Assembly (NCBI RefSeq): GCF_010669145.1
Contig: NZ_CP048632.1
Coordinates: 992,001-1,056,000 of the forward strand
Length of the DNA stretch: 64,000 bases
Reading direction: 5' to 3'
DNA from: Rhizobium oryzihabitans
GTDB lineage: Bacteria; Pseudomonadota; Alphaproteobacteria; Rhizobiales; Rhizobiaceae
Position 1 is the stretch's first letter. Each line of letters begins with the position of its first letter. The notes beneath the pieces were generated by a model that was given only the letters and a program-made list of their open reading frames with translations, did no database searches and was not told the origin of the DNA. This document shows, piece by piece, positions 1-9,196 of this stretch. The translations under genes were made by a program, and so were the position numbers.

Positions 1-1
1 G

Positions 2-460
2 AAGGAACGCGGCGAAAAGCCGGTAACGACGGAATATTTCCTGCAGCAGGTGATTTTCGTCATCCCGGAATCAAAGCGCAACTCCATTACCGGCAAGCGC
101 AAGGCCGAGGCTGAAGCTTCCCGCAAGCGTTATCCCGGCTGCGACCAGGCCATGACCTTCGCCGCGACCATGCGCGATGTGGCGATCAAGGATCTCGGAC
201 GCATTCTCGCACCCGAGCTGCCGGAAGACTGGAAGGCGCTGGTGGAAAAAACCAAGGAAGGCGGCACCACCGGCACGCGCGTCACCGAAAAGGGCGTCGA
301 ATATCTGGCGATCTGCAAGCAGCGTCAGGTTTCAGACGATTATGCCGCCGAAATGGTGTTCAAGTCCGAAGACCTGATGAAGGCCAAGGAAGGCGAAAAC
401 CCGAACGAAAAGAAATACATGGATGAGTTGCGCAAGAAAGCGCAGATCGTCAACACCTGA
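2..460 (+). CDS. SurA-like periplasmic peptidyl-prolyl isomerase/chaperone, C-terminal part
   Basis: The frame is open from the first bases of the window, so only the last 152 codons are seen and the start lies outside. The fragment is charged and rich in Lys and Glu and ends in a hydrophilic tail. I see no diagnostic PPIase motif in it, so the call rests mainly on context: in Rhizobiaceae a SurA-type chaperone, which escorts outer-membrane proteins through the periplasm, precedes pdxA and ksgA, and both follow here at once. The stop codon is 19 bases before the likely GTG start of pdxA, suggesting one operon. Confidence 0.6.
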   Translation, partial: KERGEKPVTTEYFLQQVIFVIPESKRNSITGKRKAEAEASRKRYPGCDQAMTFAATMRDVAIKDLGRILAPELPEDWKALVEKTKEGGTTGTRVTEKGVEYLAICKQRQVSDDYAAEMVFKSEDLMKAKEGENPNEKKYMDELRKKAQIVNT

Positions 461-479
461 TACGAGAGCCGGCCTTTCC

Positions 480-1501
480 GTGACACATGCATCCCTGCCG
501 CTTGCCCTGACACAGGGAGACCCAGCCGGTATCGGCCCTGATATTGCCATTGCCGCCTGGGCCAGGCGCCGGGAAAACGGCGTGGCGCCCTTCGTCTTCA
601 TAGGCGATCCGGATGTGGTGGCGAGCCGTGCGGCCCTGATTGGCATTCCGGTCAATATCGAGACGTGCGATGTGGCCGATGCCGTCGACCTTTTCGATCG
701 CGCCTTTCCGGTCCTTCCCCTTCCCGTCGGTTTCGAGGTACAGGCAGGCCAGCCGCATGTCGGCGCGGCCCATGCGACGATCAAGGCGATCGAGACCGCC
801 GTTTCCCTGACCGTCGAGGGCAAGACTGCCGCCGTCGTTACCAATCCCATTGCGAAATCCGTGCTCTACGAAGCCGGCTTCGGTTTTCCCGGTCATACGG
901 AATTTCTTGCCGATCTCGCCTTGCGCCTCACCGGCGAGCAGGTGACACCGGTGATGATGATTGCCGGACCCAAGGTTCGCGTCGTCCCGGTAACGATCCA
1001 TATCCCGATAAAGGACGTGCCGGCGGTGCTGACGGAAGAGCTGATCGTCACGACCTGCCGCATCATCGATGCCGATCTCCGGCAGAAATTCGGTATCGAA
1101 GCGCCGCGTCTGGCAGTCGCCGGTCTCAACCCGCATGCGGGCGAAGACGGCGCACTTGGCACCGAGGACCGCGATGTGGTTCATCCGGCAACCATTCGGT
1201 TGCGGAAGGACGGGATCGATGCTTTCGGCCCCTGCCCGCCGACACGATGTTCCACGATGCCGCCCGCAGGCGCTACGACGTTGCGGTTTGTATGTACCAC
1301 GATCAGGCGCTCATTCCGGCCAAGGCGCTCGGCTTCGACGATTCCGTCAATGTCACGCTAGGACTGCCCTTCATCCGCACCTCGCCCGACCATGGCACCG
1401 CCTTCGGCATAGCCGGTCAGGGTATTGCCAATGAGGCGAGCCTGGTCGCGGCGCTGAAGATGGCGGCGGAGATTTCCGCCCGCAGCCGGGTCAGCGCATA
1501 A
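480..1501 (+). CDS. pdxA: 4-hydroxythreonine-4-phosphate dehydrogenase PdxA (frame broken at a C run)
   Basis: PdxA oxidises 4-phosphohydroxy-threonine in vitamin B6 synthesis. The N-terminal [15 protein letters not shown] signature, the metal-ligand histidine in FPGHTEFL and the later [10 protein letters not shown] motif are all visible, but the last lies one frame away from the first two. The switch falls at a CCCC run at 1229-1232; restoring one C gives a continuous protein of about 340 residues, the usual length. I chose GTG at 480 because an ATG at 423 would overlap the upstream gene by 38 bases. The stop TAA overlaps the ATG of ksgA by one base, so the two are translationally coupled. 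The break is probably a sequencing error. Confidence 0.9.
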
Positions 1502-2331
1502 TGGCCGCGATAGACGGACTGCCGCCGCTGCGCGATGTCATCCAGCGGCATGGGCTCGACGCAAAGAAATCGCTTGGGCAGAACTTCCTGTTCGATCTCA
1601 ACCTCACCCAGAAAATCGCCAGAACGGCAGGGCCGCTCGACGGCGTGACGGTGATCGAGGTCGGCCCCGGTCCCGGTGGCCTCACCCGCGCCATTCTCTC
1701 GCTTGGCGCCAAAAAAGTCATCGCGGTTGAGCGCGACAGCCGCTGCCTGCCGGCGCTGGCGGAAATCGAAGCGCATTATCCGGGACGTCTCGAGGTCATC
1801 GAGGGCGATGCTCTCAAGACCGATTTCGAGGCACTGATTCCTCCCGGCGAACCTGTCAGGATCATCGCCAACCTGCCTTACAATGTCGGCACGCAATTGC
1901 TGGTCAACTGGCTTCTGCCGAAACAATGGCCGCCCTTCTGGCTCTCGATGACGCTGATGTTCCAGAAGGAAGTCGGCCAGCGCATCGTGGCGGAAGAAGG
2001 CGACAATCATTATGGTCGCCTAGGTGTTCTCACCGGCTGGCGCACGGTCTCGGAAATGGCCTTCGACGTTCCGCCGCAGGCCTTCAGCCCGCCACCAAAG
2101 GTGACCTCCACCGTCGTGCACCTGCTGCCGAAGGAAAAGCCGCTGCCCTGCGATGTCGCCAAGCTTGAGAAGGTAACGGAGGCCGCCTTCGGCCAGCGCC
2201 GCAAGATGCTGCGCCAGAGCCTGAAAAGCCTCGGTGGCGAGACACTGCTGGAAAAGGCGGGTATCGATGCGACCCGGCGAGCGGAAACGCTGTCTGTTGA
2301 GGAATTCGTGACATTGGCGAATAGCCTGTGA
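1501..2331 (+). CDS. ksgA: 16S rRNA (adenine1518/1519-N6)-dimethyltransferase RsmA/KsgA
   Basis: This 276-residue protein has the family's order of motifs: the N-terminal KKSLGQNFL signature (about residues 22-30), the SAM-binding [10 protein letters not shown] loop (about 52-61) and the catalytic NLPYN motif (about 123-127). It dimethylates two adjacent adenines near the 3' end of 16S rRNA during 30S maturation. The ATG overlaps the last base of the pdxA stop codon (TAATG), the arrangement also found in other proteobacteria. Length and start are normal and the frame is intact. Confidence 0.96.
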   Translation: MAAIDGLPPLRDVIQRHGLDAKKSLGQNFLFDLNLTQKIARTAGPLDGVTVIEVGPGPGGLTRAILSLGAKKVIAVERDSRCLPALAEIEAHYPGRLEVIEGDALKTDFEALIPPGEPVRIIANLPYNVGTQLLVNWLLPKQWPPFWLSMTLMFQKEVGQRIVAEEGDNHYGRLGVLTGWRTVSEMAFDVPPQAFSPPPKVTSTVVHLLPKEKPLPCDVAKLEKVTEAAFGQRRKMLRQSLKSLGGETLLEKAGIDATRRAETLSVEEFVTLANSL

Positions 2332-2413
2332 GTAGCGCGGAGCTTCGGCAACGCCATTCATGGGCGCACGCCAAACCGATTCGTCGATAGAGGTCGAATA
2401 AGGAGACCAGTGC

Positions 2414-3037
2414 GTGGAGAATGCCGGTTTTCACTACGAACTCCACACCCCTGCCGGATCGCCTGATTGCGTGGTCGTTTTGCTGCACGGGTCTGGGCGA
2501 ACGGAAGATGACCTCGTTTCCTTTGGCCGCACGGTCTTTCCCGATGGAGTTTTGTTTGCGCTCAGAGGGGCAGTCCCCTGGGAAGACGGCTTTGCGTTTT
2601 TTCGCAGAAAGCCCGACCGGCAACTGGATGTCGATGATCTGAAACATCATGCCGAAAGCCTTTGCCGGTTCTTCGACTTCGTCTTTCAGGAAACGGGACA
2701 ACGCCCCTTCCTCGTGGGATATTCGAACGGGGCGATCATAGCCGCTGAAACGATCTGCCAGAACAATCGCCTGTCGAGAGGCGCCATTCTGCTACGGCCG
2801 CTATCGCCTCGAGAAGGCGAGCATTTTCCGGCCCTCACCGGATATCCCGCACTTCTGCTTGCGGGCGCCCATGATGAGCGGCGGCAGCCTGCCGATGCGC
2901 CTTATCTGGCGGATCAACTTGCAAGAGCCGGAGCAGATGTTGCGCTGGAGACAATTCCCACAGGACATGGCTGGGCGGAAGATGCTGCGGATGAGCGCTT
3001 CTCTCACCAATGGCTGCTTAATCACTGGACAAAGTAG
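2414..3037 (+). CDS. Alpha/beta hydrolase, phospholipase/carboxylesterase (MhqD-like) family
   Basis: A 207-residue protein with a GTG start. It has the oxyanion-loop region VVLLHGSGRTEDD (about 21-33), the nucleophile elbow GYSNGA (about 102-107), a late Asp in AGAHDERR and the catalytic His in TGHGW. It has no signal peptide, so it is probably a cytoplasmic esterase. The same fold and the same HGSG and SNGA motifs recur in the C-terminal half of the fusion protein at 55862-57415, so the two look like paralogues. It stands alone and converges on gmk, 24 bases away. Substrate is not predictable. Confidence 0.8.
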   Translation: MENAGFHYELHTPAGSPDCVVVLLHGSGRTEDDLVSFGRTVFPDGVLFALRGAVPWEDGFAFFRRKPDRQLDVDDLKHHAESLCRFFDFVFQETGQRPFLVGYSNGAIIAAETICQNNRLSRGAILLRPLSPREGEHFPALTGYPALLLAGAHDERRQPADAPYLADQLARAGADVALETIPTGHGWAEDAADERFSHQWLLNHWTK

Positions 3038-3061
3038 ATATCGCGGTCTTCACCGCAACAA

Positions 3062-3724
3062 TCAGAGCTTCGGCTCTTCCTCAAGCAGCGCCCGCACGAA
3101 ATCGAACATGCCGTGGCGGCGGTCGCGGCGCACGCGTTCGGCCTTCACGATCGCCTCTACGGCCTCGAAGGCGGCCTGCAGGTCGTCGTTGAGGATGACA
3201 TAGTCATAATCGCGCCAGTGCTCGATCTCGGCGCGGGAATTGAGAAGCCGGGTCTTGATCACTTCCTCGGTGTCTTCGGCGCGGCGGTGCAGGCGCGATT
3301 GCAGCTCTGTCATCGTCGGCGGCAGGATGAAGATCGACACGACATCTGCCTTCATCTTGTCCTGAAGCTGTTCGGCGCCTTGCCAGTCGATATCGAACAG
3401 CATGTCGCGCCCGGCGGCCATTGCCACTTCAACAGGTTCGCGCGGCGTTCCGTAAAAATTGCCGTGAACCTCCGCCCATTCCAGAAGCGCGTCGCCATCA
3501 CGCAGGCGCTCGAATTCGCGCGGCGAAATGAAGTGATAGTGGATGCCTTCAATCTCGCTGTGACGGCGCGGGCGGGTCGTCACGCTGACGGACAGGCTGA
3601 TATTCTTGTCCTTGTCGAGCAGATTACGGGCAATCGTGGACTTGCCTGCACCCGATGGCGACGAAATCACCAGCATCAGCCCTCGACGGGCAATCGTGAC
3701 GGGGGAATCGTTCATCGGGACCAT
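3062..3724 (-). CDS. gmk: Guanylate kinase
   Basis: Gmk phosphorylates GMP to GDP using ATP. The P-loop [10 protein letters not shown] lies at about residues 21-30 and is followed by the GMP-binding stretch VTTRPRR and the YGTPREPVE segment typical of the family. The protein is 220 residues long, normal for a bacterial Gmk. It is the last gene of the minus-strand cluster fabF-mltG-yicC-gmk and begins only 4 bases after the yicC stop. A start at Met4 is equally possible. Confidence 0.96.
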   Translation of the reverse strand: MVPMNDSPVTIARRGLMLVISSPSGAGKSTIARNLLDKDKNISLSVSVTTRPRRHSEIEGIHYHFISPREFERLRDGDALLEWAEVHGNFYGTPREPVEVAMAAGRDMLFDIDWQGAEQLQDKMKADVVSIFILPPTMTELQSRLHRRAEDTEEVIKTRLLNSRAEIEHWRDYDYVILNDDLQAAFEAVEAIVKAERVRRDRRHGMFDFVRALLEEEPKL

Positions 3725-3728
3725 GGGT

Positions 3729-4616
3729 CTACTCCAGATTTTGGACCTGCTCGCGGAACTGGTCGATAACCACTTTCAGCTCTATGCCTGCTGCGGTTAC
3801 CGCACTGGCGTTCGATTTGGAACAGATTGTATTCGACTCGCGGTTAAATTCCTGTGCAAGAAAATCGAGCTTGCGGCCGACAGGCCCGCCATTTTGCAAA
3901 AGCTCGCGCGACGCCTCCACATGGGCGTGCAGCCGGTCGATCTCTTCGCGCAGATCGGCCTTGGTGGCGATCAGCGCCGCCTCGGCGTGAAGACGGTCGC
4001 GATCAAGCCCGTGCATGCCCTCGCCGATCAGGGCGATCTGCTGGGCAAGCCTTGCCGCGATCTGCTCCGGCTGGCGGGACGGGTCGCTTTCAATGATGCC
4101 CACAAGCTGCTCGATCCTGTCGATATGGCCGGAGAGGATTGCAAACAGGGAAGCCCCTTCCCGCTCGCGCATGTCCTTCAGCTTCAAGACGGCGGCGGCA
4201 AAGCCGCCCAGCACATCGCTGTTGCGCGCAGCCTGCGCCTGCGCATCGTCTTCCGCCTCGCGAAAATCGACCAGCCCGCGCAGCGTCAGCAGCGTATCAA
4301 AGCTCAGCGGCTTGTCATCGACGACATCGCCCAGCTCCTTCTTCAGAGCGAGGACTGCCGCAAGCGCATCGCGGTTGATCACCGCTTCCAGCCGGTTCTC
4401 CGCAATAGACAGCGTCAATCCCGCCTGGATATTGCCGCGCGAAAGATGCTCACCGGCAATCTCCCGCAGGTTCGTTTCCAGCGCTTCCAGACCGGTTGGC
4501 AGGCGAAGGCGCACATCCAGCCCCTTGCCGTTCACGGAGCGCAATTCCCACGCCCAGCGGTAACGGCCGGATGTTCCCTCGCTGCGCGCAAAGCCGGTCA
4601 TCGATTGCAATGTCAT
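3729..4616 (-). CDS. yicC: YicC family protein (putative endoribonuclease)
   Basis: The N-terminus [10 protein letters not shown] is the family signature and fixes the start at 4616, although the frame is open much further upstream. At 295 residues it has the usual length. The C-terminal region ends with the [10 protein letters not shown] motif and the conserved segment following it. YicC proteins are stress-related and have been reported as endoribonucleases in E. coli; their role in alphaproteobacteria is less clear. It sits between mltG and gmk, a neighbourhood repeated in many proteobacteria. A strong hairpin lies in the gap before it. Confidence 0.92.
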   Translation of the reverse strand: MTLQSMTGFARSEGTSGRYRWAWELRSVNGKGLDVRLRLPTGLEALETNLREIAGEHLSRGNIQAGLTLSIAENRLEAVINRDALAAVLALKKELGDVVDDKPLSFDTLLTLRGLVDFREAEDDAQAQAARNSDVLGGFAAAVLKLKDMREREGASLFAILSGHIDRIEQLVGIIESDPSRQPEQIAARLAQQIALIGEGMHGLDRDRLHAEAALIATKADLREEIDRLHAHVEASRELLQNGGPVGRKLDFLAQEFNRESNTICSKSNASAVTAAGIELKVVIDQFREQVQNLE

Positions 4617-4647
4617 ATTCTGAAAGCCCCCCATCATGCCTTGCAAA

Positions 4648-4675
4648 ACCGGGCCTTGCGATGACAAGGCCCGGT
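4648..4675 (-). terminator. Strong hairpin between mltG and yicC
   Basis: A perfect 11-base inverted repeat, ACCGGGCCTTG and its complement, encloses a 6-base loop. On the minus strand it is followed by TTTG. It lies between the mltG stop and the yicC start, so it could terminate or attenuate transcription between them or stabilise the upstream mRNA end. The short T run makes full termination uncertain. Confidence 0.55.
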
Positions 4676-4683
4676 CAGGATTA

Positions 4684-5904
4684 TCAGTTGTTGGCGGGTT
4701 TTTCCGCCTCGGCGCCGCCGGGCTGTCCATCCACGGCAACATCGGGATTAGCGCCGGCAGCCGCCTTTTCCGCCTCGATCTTGCGCCAGCGGCGCACATT
4801 GGCGTTATGCTCGTCCAGCGTCTTTGCAAAGACATGGCCGCCCGTGCCATCGGCAACAAAATAAAGGTCGTCGGTGCGCCACGGATTGGCAACCGCCTCC
4901 AGCGCCGCCCGACCGGGATTGGCGATGGGAGACGGCGGCAGGCCCTTGATGACATAGGTATTGAACGGCGTCTGCTTCTGCAGGTCCGACTGGTAAATGG
5001 GCCTGTCGGACGGCTTGCCGTCGCCGCCAAACAGACCATAGATGATCGTCGGATCGGACTGCAGGCGCATGCCCTTCTTCAGGCGATTGTAGAAGACGGA
5101 AGCGACATGGGCGCGCTCGTCATCCTTGCCGGTTTCCTTTTCGACGATCGAGGCGAGCGTCACGAATTCCTCGACCGTCTTGATCGGCAGGTCGGGGTCG
5201 CGCCGTTCCCAGATCATGTCGATCAGCTTGTCCTGCGCCGCGCTCATCTGGTTGATGATTTCCTCACGCTTGGTGCCGCGCGTAAAGCGATAGGTATCAG
5301 GACGCAGGCTGCCTTCCGGCGGCAGGGCCGAGGGAAGTTCACCGTCCAGAACCTCATCAGCGCCAAGGCGCGCAAACATCTGCTTGACGGTCAGGCCTTC
5401 GGGAAGCGACACGGAATAGAGAATAGACTTGCCCGATTCCAGGAGCATCATGATGTCCTTCATCGATGCCCCGGCCTTGATCTCGTATTCGCCTGCCTTC
5501 AGCGTCTGGTCTTTTTGCAGGTAGCTGCCCGTCATCAGGCGGAATACACGGGCGTTCGAGACGACGTCGTTGCGCTCGAGATTATTGGCGATCTCGATGA
5601 TGCCGGCGCCGTTGCGCACCGTGAAATGCGTATTCGTCTGGAGCGGACCAGGCTCCTGGAACGCGTTGATCATGTAATAGAAGGCGGCGATGGCAAGCAC
5701 ACACACTGCAACGGCAAGCGTCATCAGAAAATTCAGGAAGATCACCAGCTGGCCGTGAGCCTTGCGGGAGCGCTTCGGCGGCGCCGGCACCTTTTCCGGC
5801 CGCAGCGCCTCGGTCGGCGATTTCGGAATGATCGGGCCGCGATTGCCCTCGCCCGCGCCGTTCTGTCCGTATGATCCCTGGCTGTTCTGGTTCGTGTCGC
5901 TCAC
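4684..5904 (-). CDS. mltG: Endolytic peptidoglycan transglycosylase MltG (YceG-like)
   Basis: This 406-residue protein has a cytoplasmic, Pro-rich N-terminus of about 50 residues, one membrane segment (about 52-80) and a long periplasmic domain. The diagnostic motif is ASIVEKETG (about 253-261), carrying the catalytic glutamate, followed by VFYNRLKKGMRLQSDPT. MltG cuts nascent glycan strands near the membrane and so sets their length. The last 40 residues are Ala/Glu/Gly rich and look disordered. It lies 363 bases after fabF on the same strand. Confidence 0.94.
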   Translation of the reverse strand: MSDTNQNSQGSYGQNGAGEGNRGPIIPKSPTEALRPEKVPAPPKRSRKAHGQLVIFLNFLMTLAVAVCVLAIAAFYYMINAFQEPGPLQTNTHFTVRNGAGIIEIANNLERNDVVSNARVFRLMTGSYLQKDQTLKAGEYEIKAGASMKDIMMLLESGKSILYSVSLPEGLTVKQMFARLGADEVLDGELPSALPPEGSLRPDTYRFTRGTKREEIINQMSAAQDKLIDMIWERRDPDLPIKTVEEFVTLASIVEKETGKDDERAHVASVFYNRLKKGMRLQSDPTIIYGLFGGDGKPSDRPIYQSDLQKQTPFNTYVIKGLPPSPIANPGRAALEAVANPWRTDDLYFVADGTGGHVFAKTLDEHNANVRRWRKIEAEKAAAGANPDVAVDGQPGGAEAEKPANN

Positions 5905-6267
5905 CGTCGGTCCTTTTCAGTTCGGCGTTGTCAGCGCTTTTTGCGCAGGTAATGCGGCAAAAACAGGTTCGGAATGTCTTCCTGCACCACATAGAGACAT
6001 CGTGAAGGCCTGTTGTTCGGCTTCACGACCATCGTTTCGGACAAAGCCGATGGAGGAGGCCGTCTGCGGCCGGAAATCACCCGAACGCACAAACGTCTTC
6101 CATAAACGACTACAATATCGGCGCGAAAACCGGAATGGCTTTCGCAAGCCGCAATGCGTTCTTCAAGCGAAAGAACACCCTTTTCAGCGCCCGGCAGGAG
6201 AGCACCGCACCGCCGGAGGCGGTTTGCGGCGCGGGCGCAACCGCGACGGCAAAACCGCCGCCGCAAT
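5905..6267. other. 363-base intergenic region between fabF and mltG
   Basis: I see no supported gene here. A frame of 126 codons is open on the minus strand but has no family signature and a composition unlike the neighbouring genes. A small hairpin (ACCGCC, GGA, GGCGGT at 6209-6223, extended by flanking CCGCA/TGCGG) may mark the end of the fabF transcript; it lacks a T run. The rest probably holds the mltG promoter and leader. Confidence 0.4.
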
Positions 6268-7530
6268 TTATGCTTCGTAACGACGCAGCACGAGGGAGGC
6301 GTTGGTGCCACCGAAGCCGAAGGAATTCGACAGGGCGACGTTGACCTGCCGTTTGCGCGCCTTGTGCGGCACCAGATCGATCTTCGTCTCCACGTCGGGA
6401 TTGTCGAGGTTCAGCGTCGGCGGAACGATGTTGTCGCGGATCGCAAGCGTGGCGAAAATCGCCTCGATCGCGCCGGCTGCACCGAGAAGATGGCCGGTGG
6501 CCGACTTGGTCGACGACATCGAGATTTTCGAGGCCGACTCGCCAACAAGCCGCTCGACGGCACCAAGCTCGATCGTGTCAGCCATGGTGGAAGTACCGTG
6601 GGCGTTGATATAGTCGATATCATCAGGCGTCAGGCCGGCGCGCTTCAGCGCCATAGCCATGCAGCGATACGCGCCCTCGCCGTCTTCGGACGGAGCCGTG
6701 ATGTGATAGGCGTCACCGGAAAGGCCGTAACCGACGACTTCGGCATAAATCTTCGCGCCGCGCGCCTTGGCATGTTCCAGTTCTTCCAGAACGACGATGC
6801 CGGCGCCTTCGCCCATGACGAAACCGTCACGGTCGCGGTCATAGGGGCGAGATGCCTTCTGCGGATCGTCATTGTGCTGGGTGGAGAGCGCCTTGCAGGC
6901 AGCGAAACCGGCAAGCGCAATGCGGCAGACCGGCGATTCGGCGCCACCCGCGACCATGACGTCGGCGTCACCGAACGCGATGAGCCGTGCGGCATCGCCA
7001 ATGGCGTGCGCGCCGGTCGAGCAGGCCGTCACAACGGCATGGTTCGGTCCGCGCAGCTTGTGGCGGATGGAAACCTGGCCGGACACGAGGTTGATCAGAC
7101 GGCCGGGAATGAAAAATGGAGAGATGCGGCGCGGGCCCTTGTCGCGCAGCGTATAACCCGCCTCGACAATGCCTTCCAGACCGCCGATGCCGGAACCGAT
7201 CAGAACGCCGGTTGCGATCTGGTCCTCGTCCGTTTCGGGATGCCAGCCAGCGTCGGCAAGCGCCATGTCGGCTGCCGCCACACCATAAAGGATGAACGGA
7301 TCGATCTTGCGCTGCTCTTTGACTTCCATCCAGTCGTCGGCATTAAAGGTGCCGTTGGACCCATCGCCGACGGGAATGCGGCAGGCGATCTTGGCGGGCA
7401 AGTCTTCGACTTCGAATTCAGTCACGAGACGGGCGCCGTTCTGGCCGGCCAGCAGCCGCTCCCAGGTCACTTCCGTTCCGCATCCAAGAGGAGATACCAT
7501 GCCGGTACCGGTGATAACGACACGCCTCAT
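6268..7530 (-). CDS. fabF: 3-oxoacyl-ACP synthase II FabF
   Basis: The start at 7530 gives MRRVVITGTGMVSPLG, the standard FabF N-terminus, and 420 residues. The condensing-enzyme triad is visible: the nucleophile Cys in TACSTGAHA (about 163-171), and histidines in HGTSTMADT and KSATGHLLGAAG. FabF condenses malonyl-ACP with growing acyl-ACP in fatty-acid elongation. It follows acpP on the same strand after a 242-base gap that holds two hairpins, so acpP is probably expressed partly on its own and fabF less strongly. Confidence 0.96.
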   Translation of the reverse strand: MRRVVITGTGMVSPLGCGTEVTWERLLAGQNGARLVTEFEVEDLPAKIACRIPVGDGSNGTFNADDWMEVKEQRKIDPFILYGVAAADMALADAGWHPETDEDQIATGVLIGSGIGGLEGIVEAGYTLRDKGPRRISPFFIPGRLINLVSGQVSIRHKLRGPNHAVVTACSTGAHAIGDAARLIAFGDADVMVAGGAESPVCRIALAGFAACKALSTQHNDDPQKASRPYDRDRDGFVMGEGAGIVVLEELEHAKARGAKIYAEVVGYGLSGDAYHITAPSEDGEGAYRCMAMALKRAGLTPDDIDYINAHGTSTMADTIELGAVERLVGESASKISMSSTKSATGHLLGAAGAIEAIFATLAIRDNIVPPTLNLDNPDVETKIDLVPHKARKRQVNVALSNSFGFGGTNASLVLRRYEA

Positions 7531-7715
7531 CGCCAACGCTCCGCCCTTATCCAAATCATCGGTCTTCTTTGCAACGTCAAACGTCTTGGAAGAGACGCTG
7601 CAACATTTTCTGTTTCCGCATAACGCCAACCACAGACCTGTTCCGGTCAAGAGGGTCAGGCGTCAGCCCGGACTATGCACCATCTCGGGCGCGATCCGTC
7701 TCACGATAAAATATT

Positions 7716-7734
7716 GGCCCGGACAAGCCGGGCC
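7716..7734 (-). terminator. Hairpin downstream of acpP
   Basis: GGCCCGG and CCGGGCC enclose a 5-base loop; on the minus strand the stem is followed by AATATTTTA. It lies 39 bases after the acpP stop. This fits a partial terminator that would let the small, abundant acyl carrier protein mRNA exceed that of fabF. A second hairpin, GGGAGG/CCTCCC, lies just before it at 7741-7760. Confidence 0.5.
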
Positions 7735-7772
7735 AAGACGGGAGGGTATTTCACCTCCCCTGCGAAGGTCGA

Positions 7773-8009
7773 TCAGGCCTGGGCCTTCTCGATGAACTTG
7801 ACGGCGTCGCCGACAGTCAGGATCGAGTCAGCTGCGTCGTCGGGAATTTCGACGCCGAATTCTTCTTCGAAAGCCATGACCAGTTCAACGGTATCGAGCG
7901 AATCAGCGCCCAGATCGTCAATGAAGCTAGCGCCTTCAACAACCTTGTCGGCGTCAACGCCAAGATGATCAATTACAATTTTCTTTACGCGTTCTGCGAT
8001 ATCGCTCAT
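7773..8009 (-). CDS. acpP: Acyl carrier protein AcpP
   Basis: A 78-residue acidic protein with the 4'-phosphopantetheine site DSL (Ser37) inside [18 protein letters not shown]. It carries acyl chains between the Fab enzymes. The start at 8009 gives [11 protein letters not shown], the usual N-terminus, and is preceded by a GAGGAA ribosome-binding site; an in-frame ATG 45 bases upstream is open but unlikely. It lies in the order fabG-acpP-fabF, shared by most proteobacteria, with a 350-base leader region upstream. Confidence 0.97.
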   Translation of the reverse strand: MSDIAERVKKIVIDHLGVDADKVVEGASFIDDLGADSLDTVELVMAFEEEFGVEIPDDAADSILTVGDAVKFIEKAQA

Positions 8010-8359
8010 GTCGGTTTCCTCGACCTTTATTTTGAAGGGAATGCCTCGCGGCACCCTGCCCTGTTAGAAGCCCTCATGCGCCGTTCAAATCCGGCACTGC
8101 GGGCAAACCCGTTCAACCCGGTCCAAGCTAGACATCGTCGCGCAAAACCGCAACGGCTTCCTGTCTCTCCGGGACGACTGTTCACAGTCTTGGCCCGCTT
8201 AACATGGTTTCAATCGGTCGAAAAGCCTGAAAACGCGCTAAGCACAGCGTATGACAGGCAATTTCGCCGGAAACCCGTCGGCGGAGCCTTGCGGCGCCAG
8301 CTACCCAAGAAGGTGCTTAAACAGCGCCGCAATCCTTTTCAAGACGGCCTTGAGCGCCG
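8010..8359 (-). promoter_or_regulatory. acpP upstream region with candidate promoter
   Basis: No gene is supported in these 350 bases between fabG and acpP. Reading the minus strand, TTGCGG (8148-8153), a 17-base spacer and TAGCTT (8125-8130) form a candidate sigma-70 type promoter that would give a leader of roughly 110 bases before acpP. The match to consensus is moderate, so this is a suggestion only. Confidence 0.35.
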
Positions 8360-9097
8360 TCAGATCATCGCCATGCCGCCATTAACGTGCAGAGTTTGAC
8401 CCGTCATGTAGCCCGCCTCATTGGAAGCCAGATAAAGAACGGCGGACGCGACTTCCGCGCCGGTTCCCATGCGCTTCATGGGAATGGCGCCCATGATGGC
8501 ATCCTTCTGCTTGTCGTTCAGCTTGCCGGTCATGGCGCTTTCGATGAAGCCGGGCGCCACGCAGTTGACGGTGACGTTGCGGGTGGCGATTTCCTGCGCC
8601 AGCGACTTCGAAAAACCGATCATGCCTGCCTTGGAGGCGCAATAGTTGGCCTGACCGGGATTGCCGGTGACGCCGACGATGGAAGTGATGTTGATGATGC
8701 GGCCGAAACGGCGGCGCATCATCGGATGTGTCAGTTCGCGCGTCAGGCGGAACATCGCCGTCAGGTTCACTTCGATGACATTGTCCCAGTCCTCGTCGCT
8801 CATGCGTACGAAGAGGCCGTCCTTGGTGATGCCGGCATTGTTGACGAGAATATCGACGCCTTCCAGCTCGGCTTCGGCCTTTTCGCCGAGTGCCTTGACC
8901 TCGGCGCGATCGGCAAGGTTGGCCGGGAAAATCTTGACGCGTTCGCCAAGGTCCGCCGCCAGCGCTTCGAGCTTTTCGACGCGCGTGCCGTGAAGGCCGA
9001 CGGTTGCGCCCTGGCTGTGCAGAAGGCGGGCGATTTCTTCGCCGATGCCGCCGGTCGCGCCGGTTACGAGAGCCTTGCGGCCTGTCAGATCAAACAT
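8360..9097 (-). CDS. fabG: 3-oxoacyl-ACP reductase FabG
   Basis: A 245-residue short-chain dehydrogenase with the NADP-binding TGATGGIGEEIA loop (about 13-24), the structural NNAG motif (about 86-89) and the catalytic YCASKAG (Tyr and Lys). It reduces 3-oxoacyl-ACP to 3-hydroxyacyl-ACP. It lies between fabD and acpP on the same strand, which separates it from the many other SDR genes such as the one at 27199. Confidence 0.96.
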   Translation of the reverse strand: MFDLTGRKALVTGATGGIGEEIARLLHSQGATVGLHGTRVEKLEALAADLGERVKIFPANLADRAEVKALGEKAEAELEGVDILVNNAGITKDGLFVRMSDEDWDNVIEVNLTAMFRLTRELTHPMMRRRFGRIINITSIVGVTGNPGQANYCASKAGMIGFSKSLAQEIATRNVTVNCVAPGFIESAMTGKLNDKQKDAIMGAIPMKRMGTGAEVASAVLYLASNEAGYMTGQTLHVNGGMAMI

Positions 9098-9116
9098 GTT
9101 CCGTTCCTTCTTTAGA

Positions 9117-9148
9117 GCAATTCCGCAAAAGCCTTTTAGCGGAATTGC
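9117..9148. repeat. Inverted repeat in the fabD-fabG gap
   Basis: GCAATTCCGC and its exact complement GCGGAATTGC flank a 12-base spacer. It lies between fabD and fabG on the minus strand and may form an mRNA hairpin that tunes expression inside the operon. There is no T run after it, so termination is doubtful. Confidence 0.5.
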
Positions 9149-9196
9149 GTCGGGAATTACCGTAAAACAAAAGGCCGTTACGGGGCGAGGCCCGTC

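Noticed and set aside
3606..5874. Long plus-strand open frames opposite yicC and mltG
   Set aside because: Both genes on the minus strand have signature motifs and normal lengths; the plus-strand frames are explained by GC bias.
5931..6311. A 126-codon minus-strand frame between fabF and mltG
   Set aside because: It is Arg/Cys-rich, has no clear ribosome-binding site or family motif, and overlaps the fabF end. Kept only as intergenic sequence.
6154..7623. A 489-codon open frame on the plus strand opposite fabF
   Set aside because: It lies wholly antisense to fabF, whose catalytic motifs are clear; GC-rich codon use commonly opens such frames. It has no recognisable domain.
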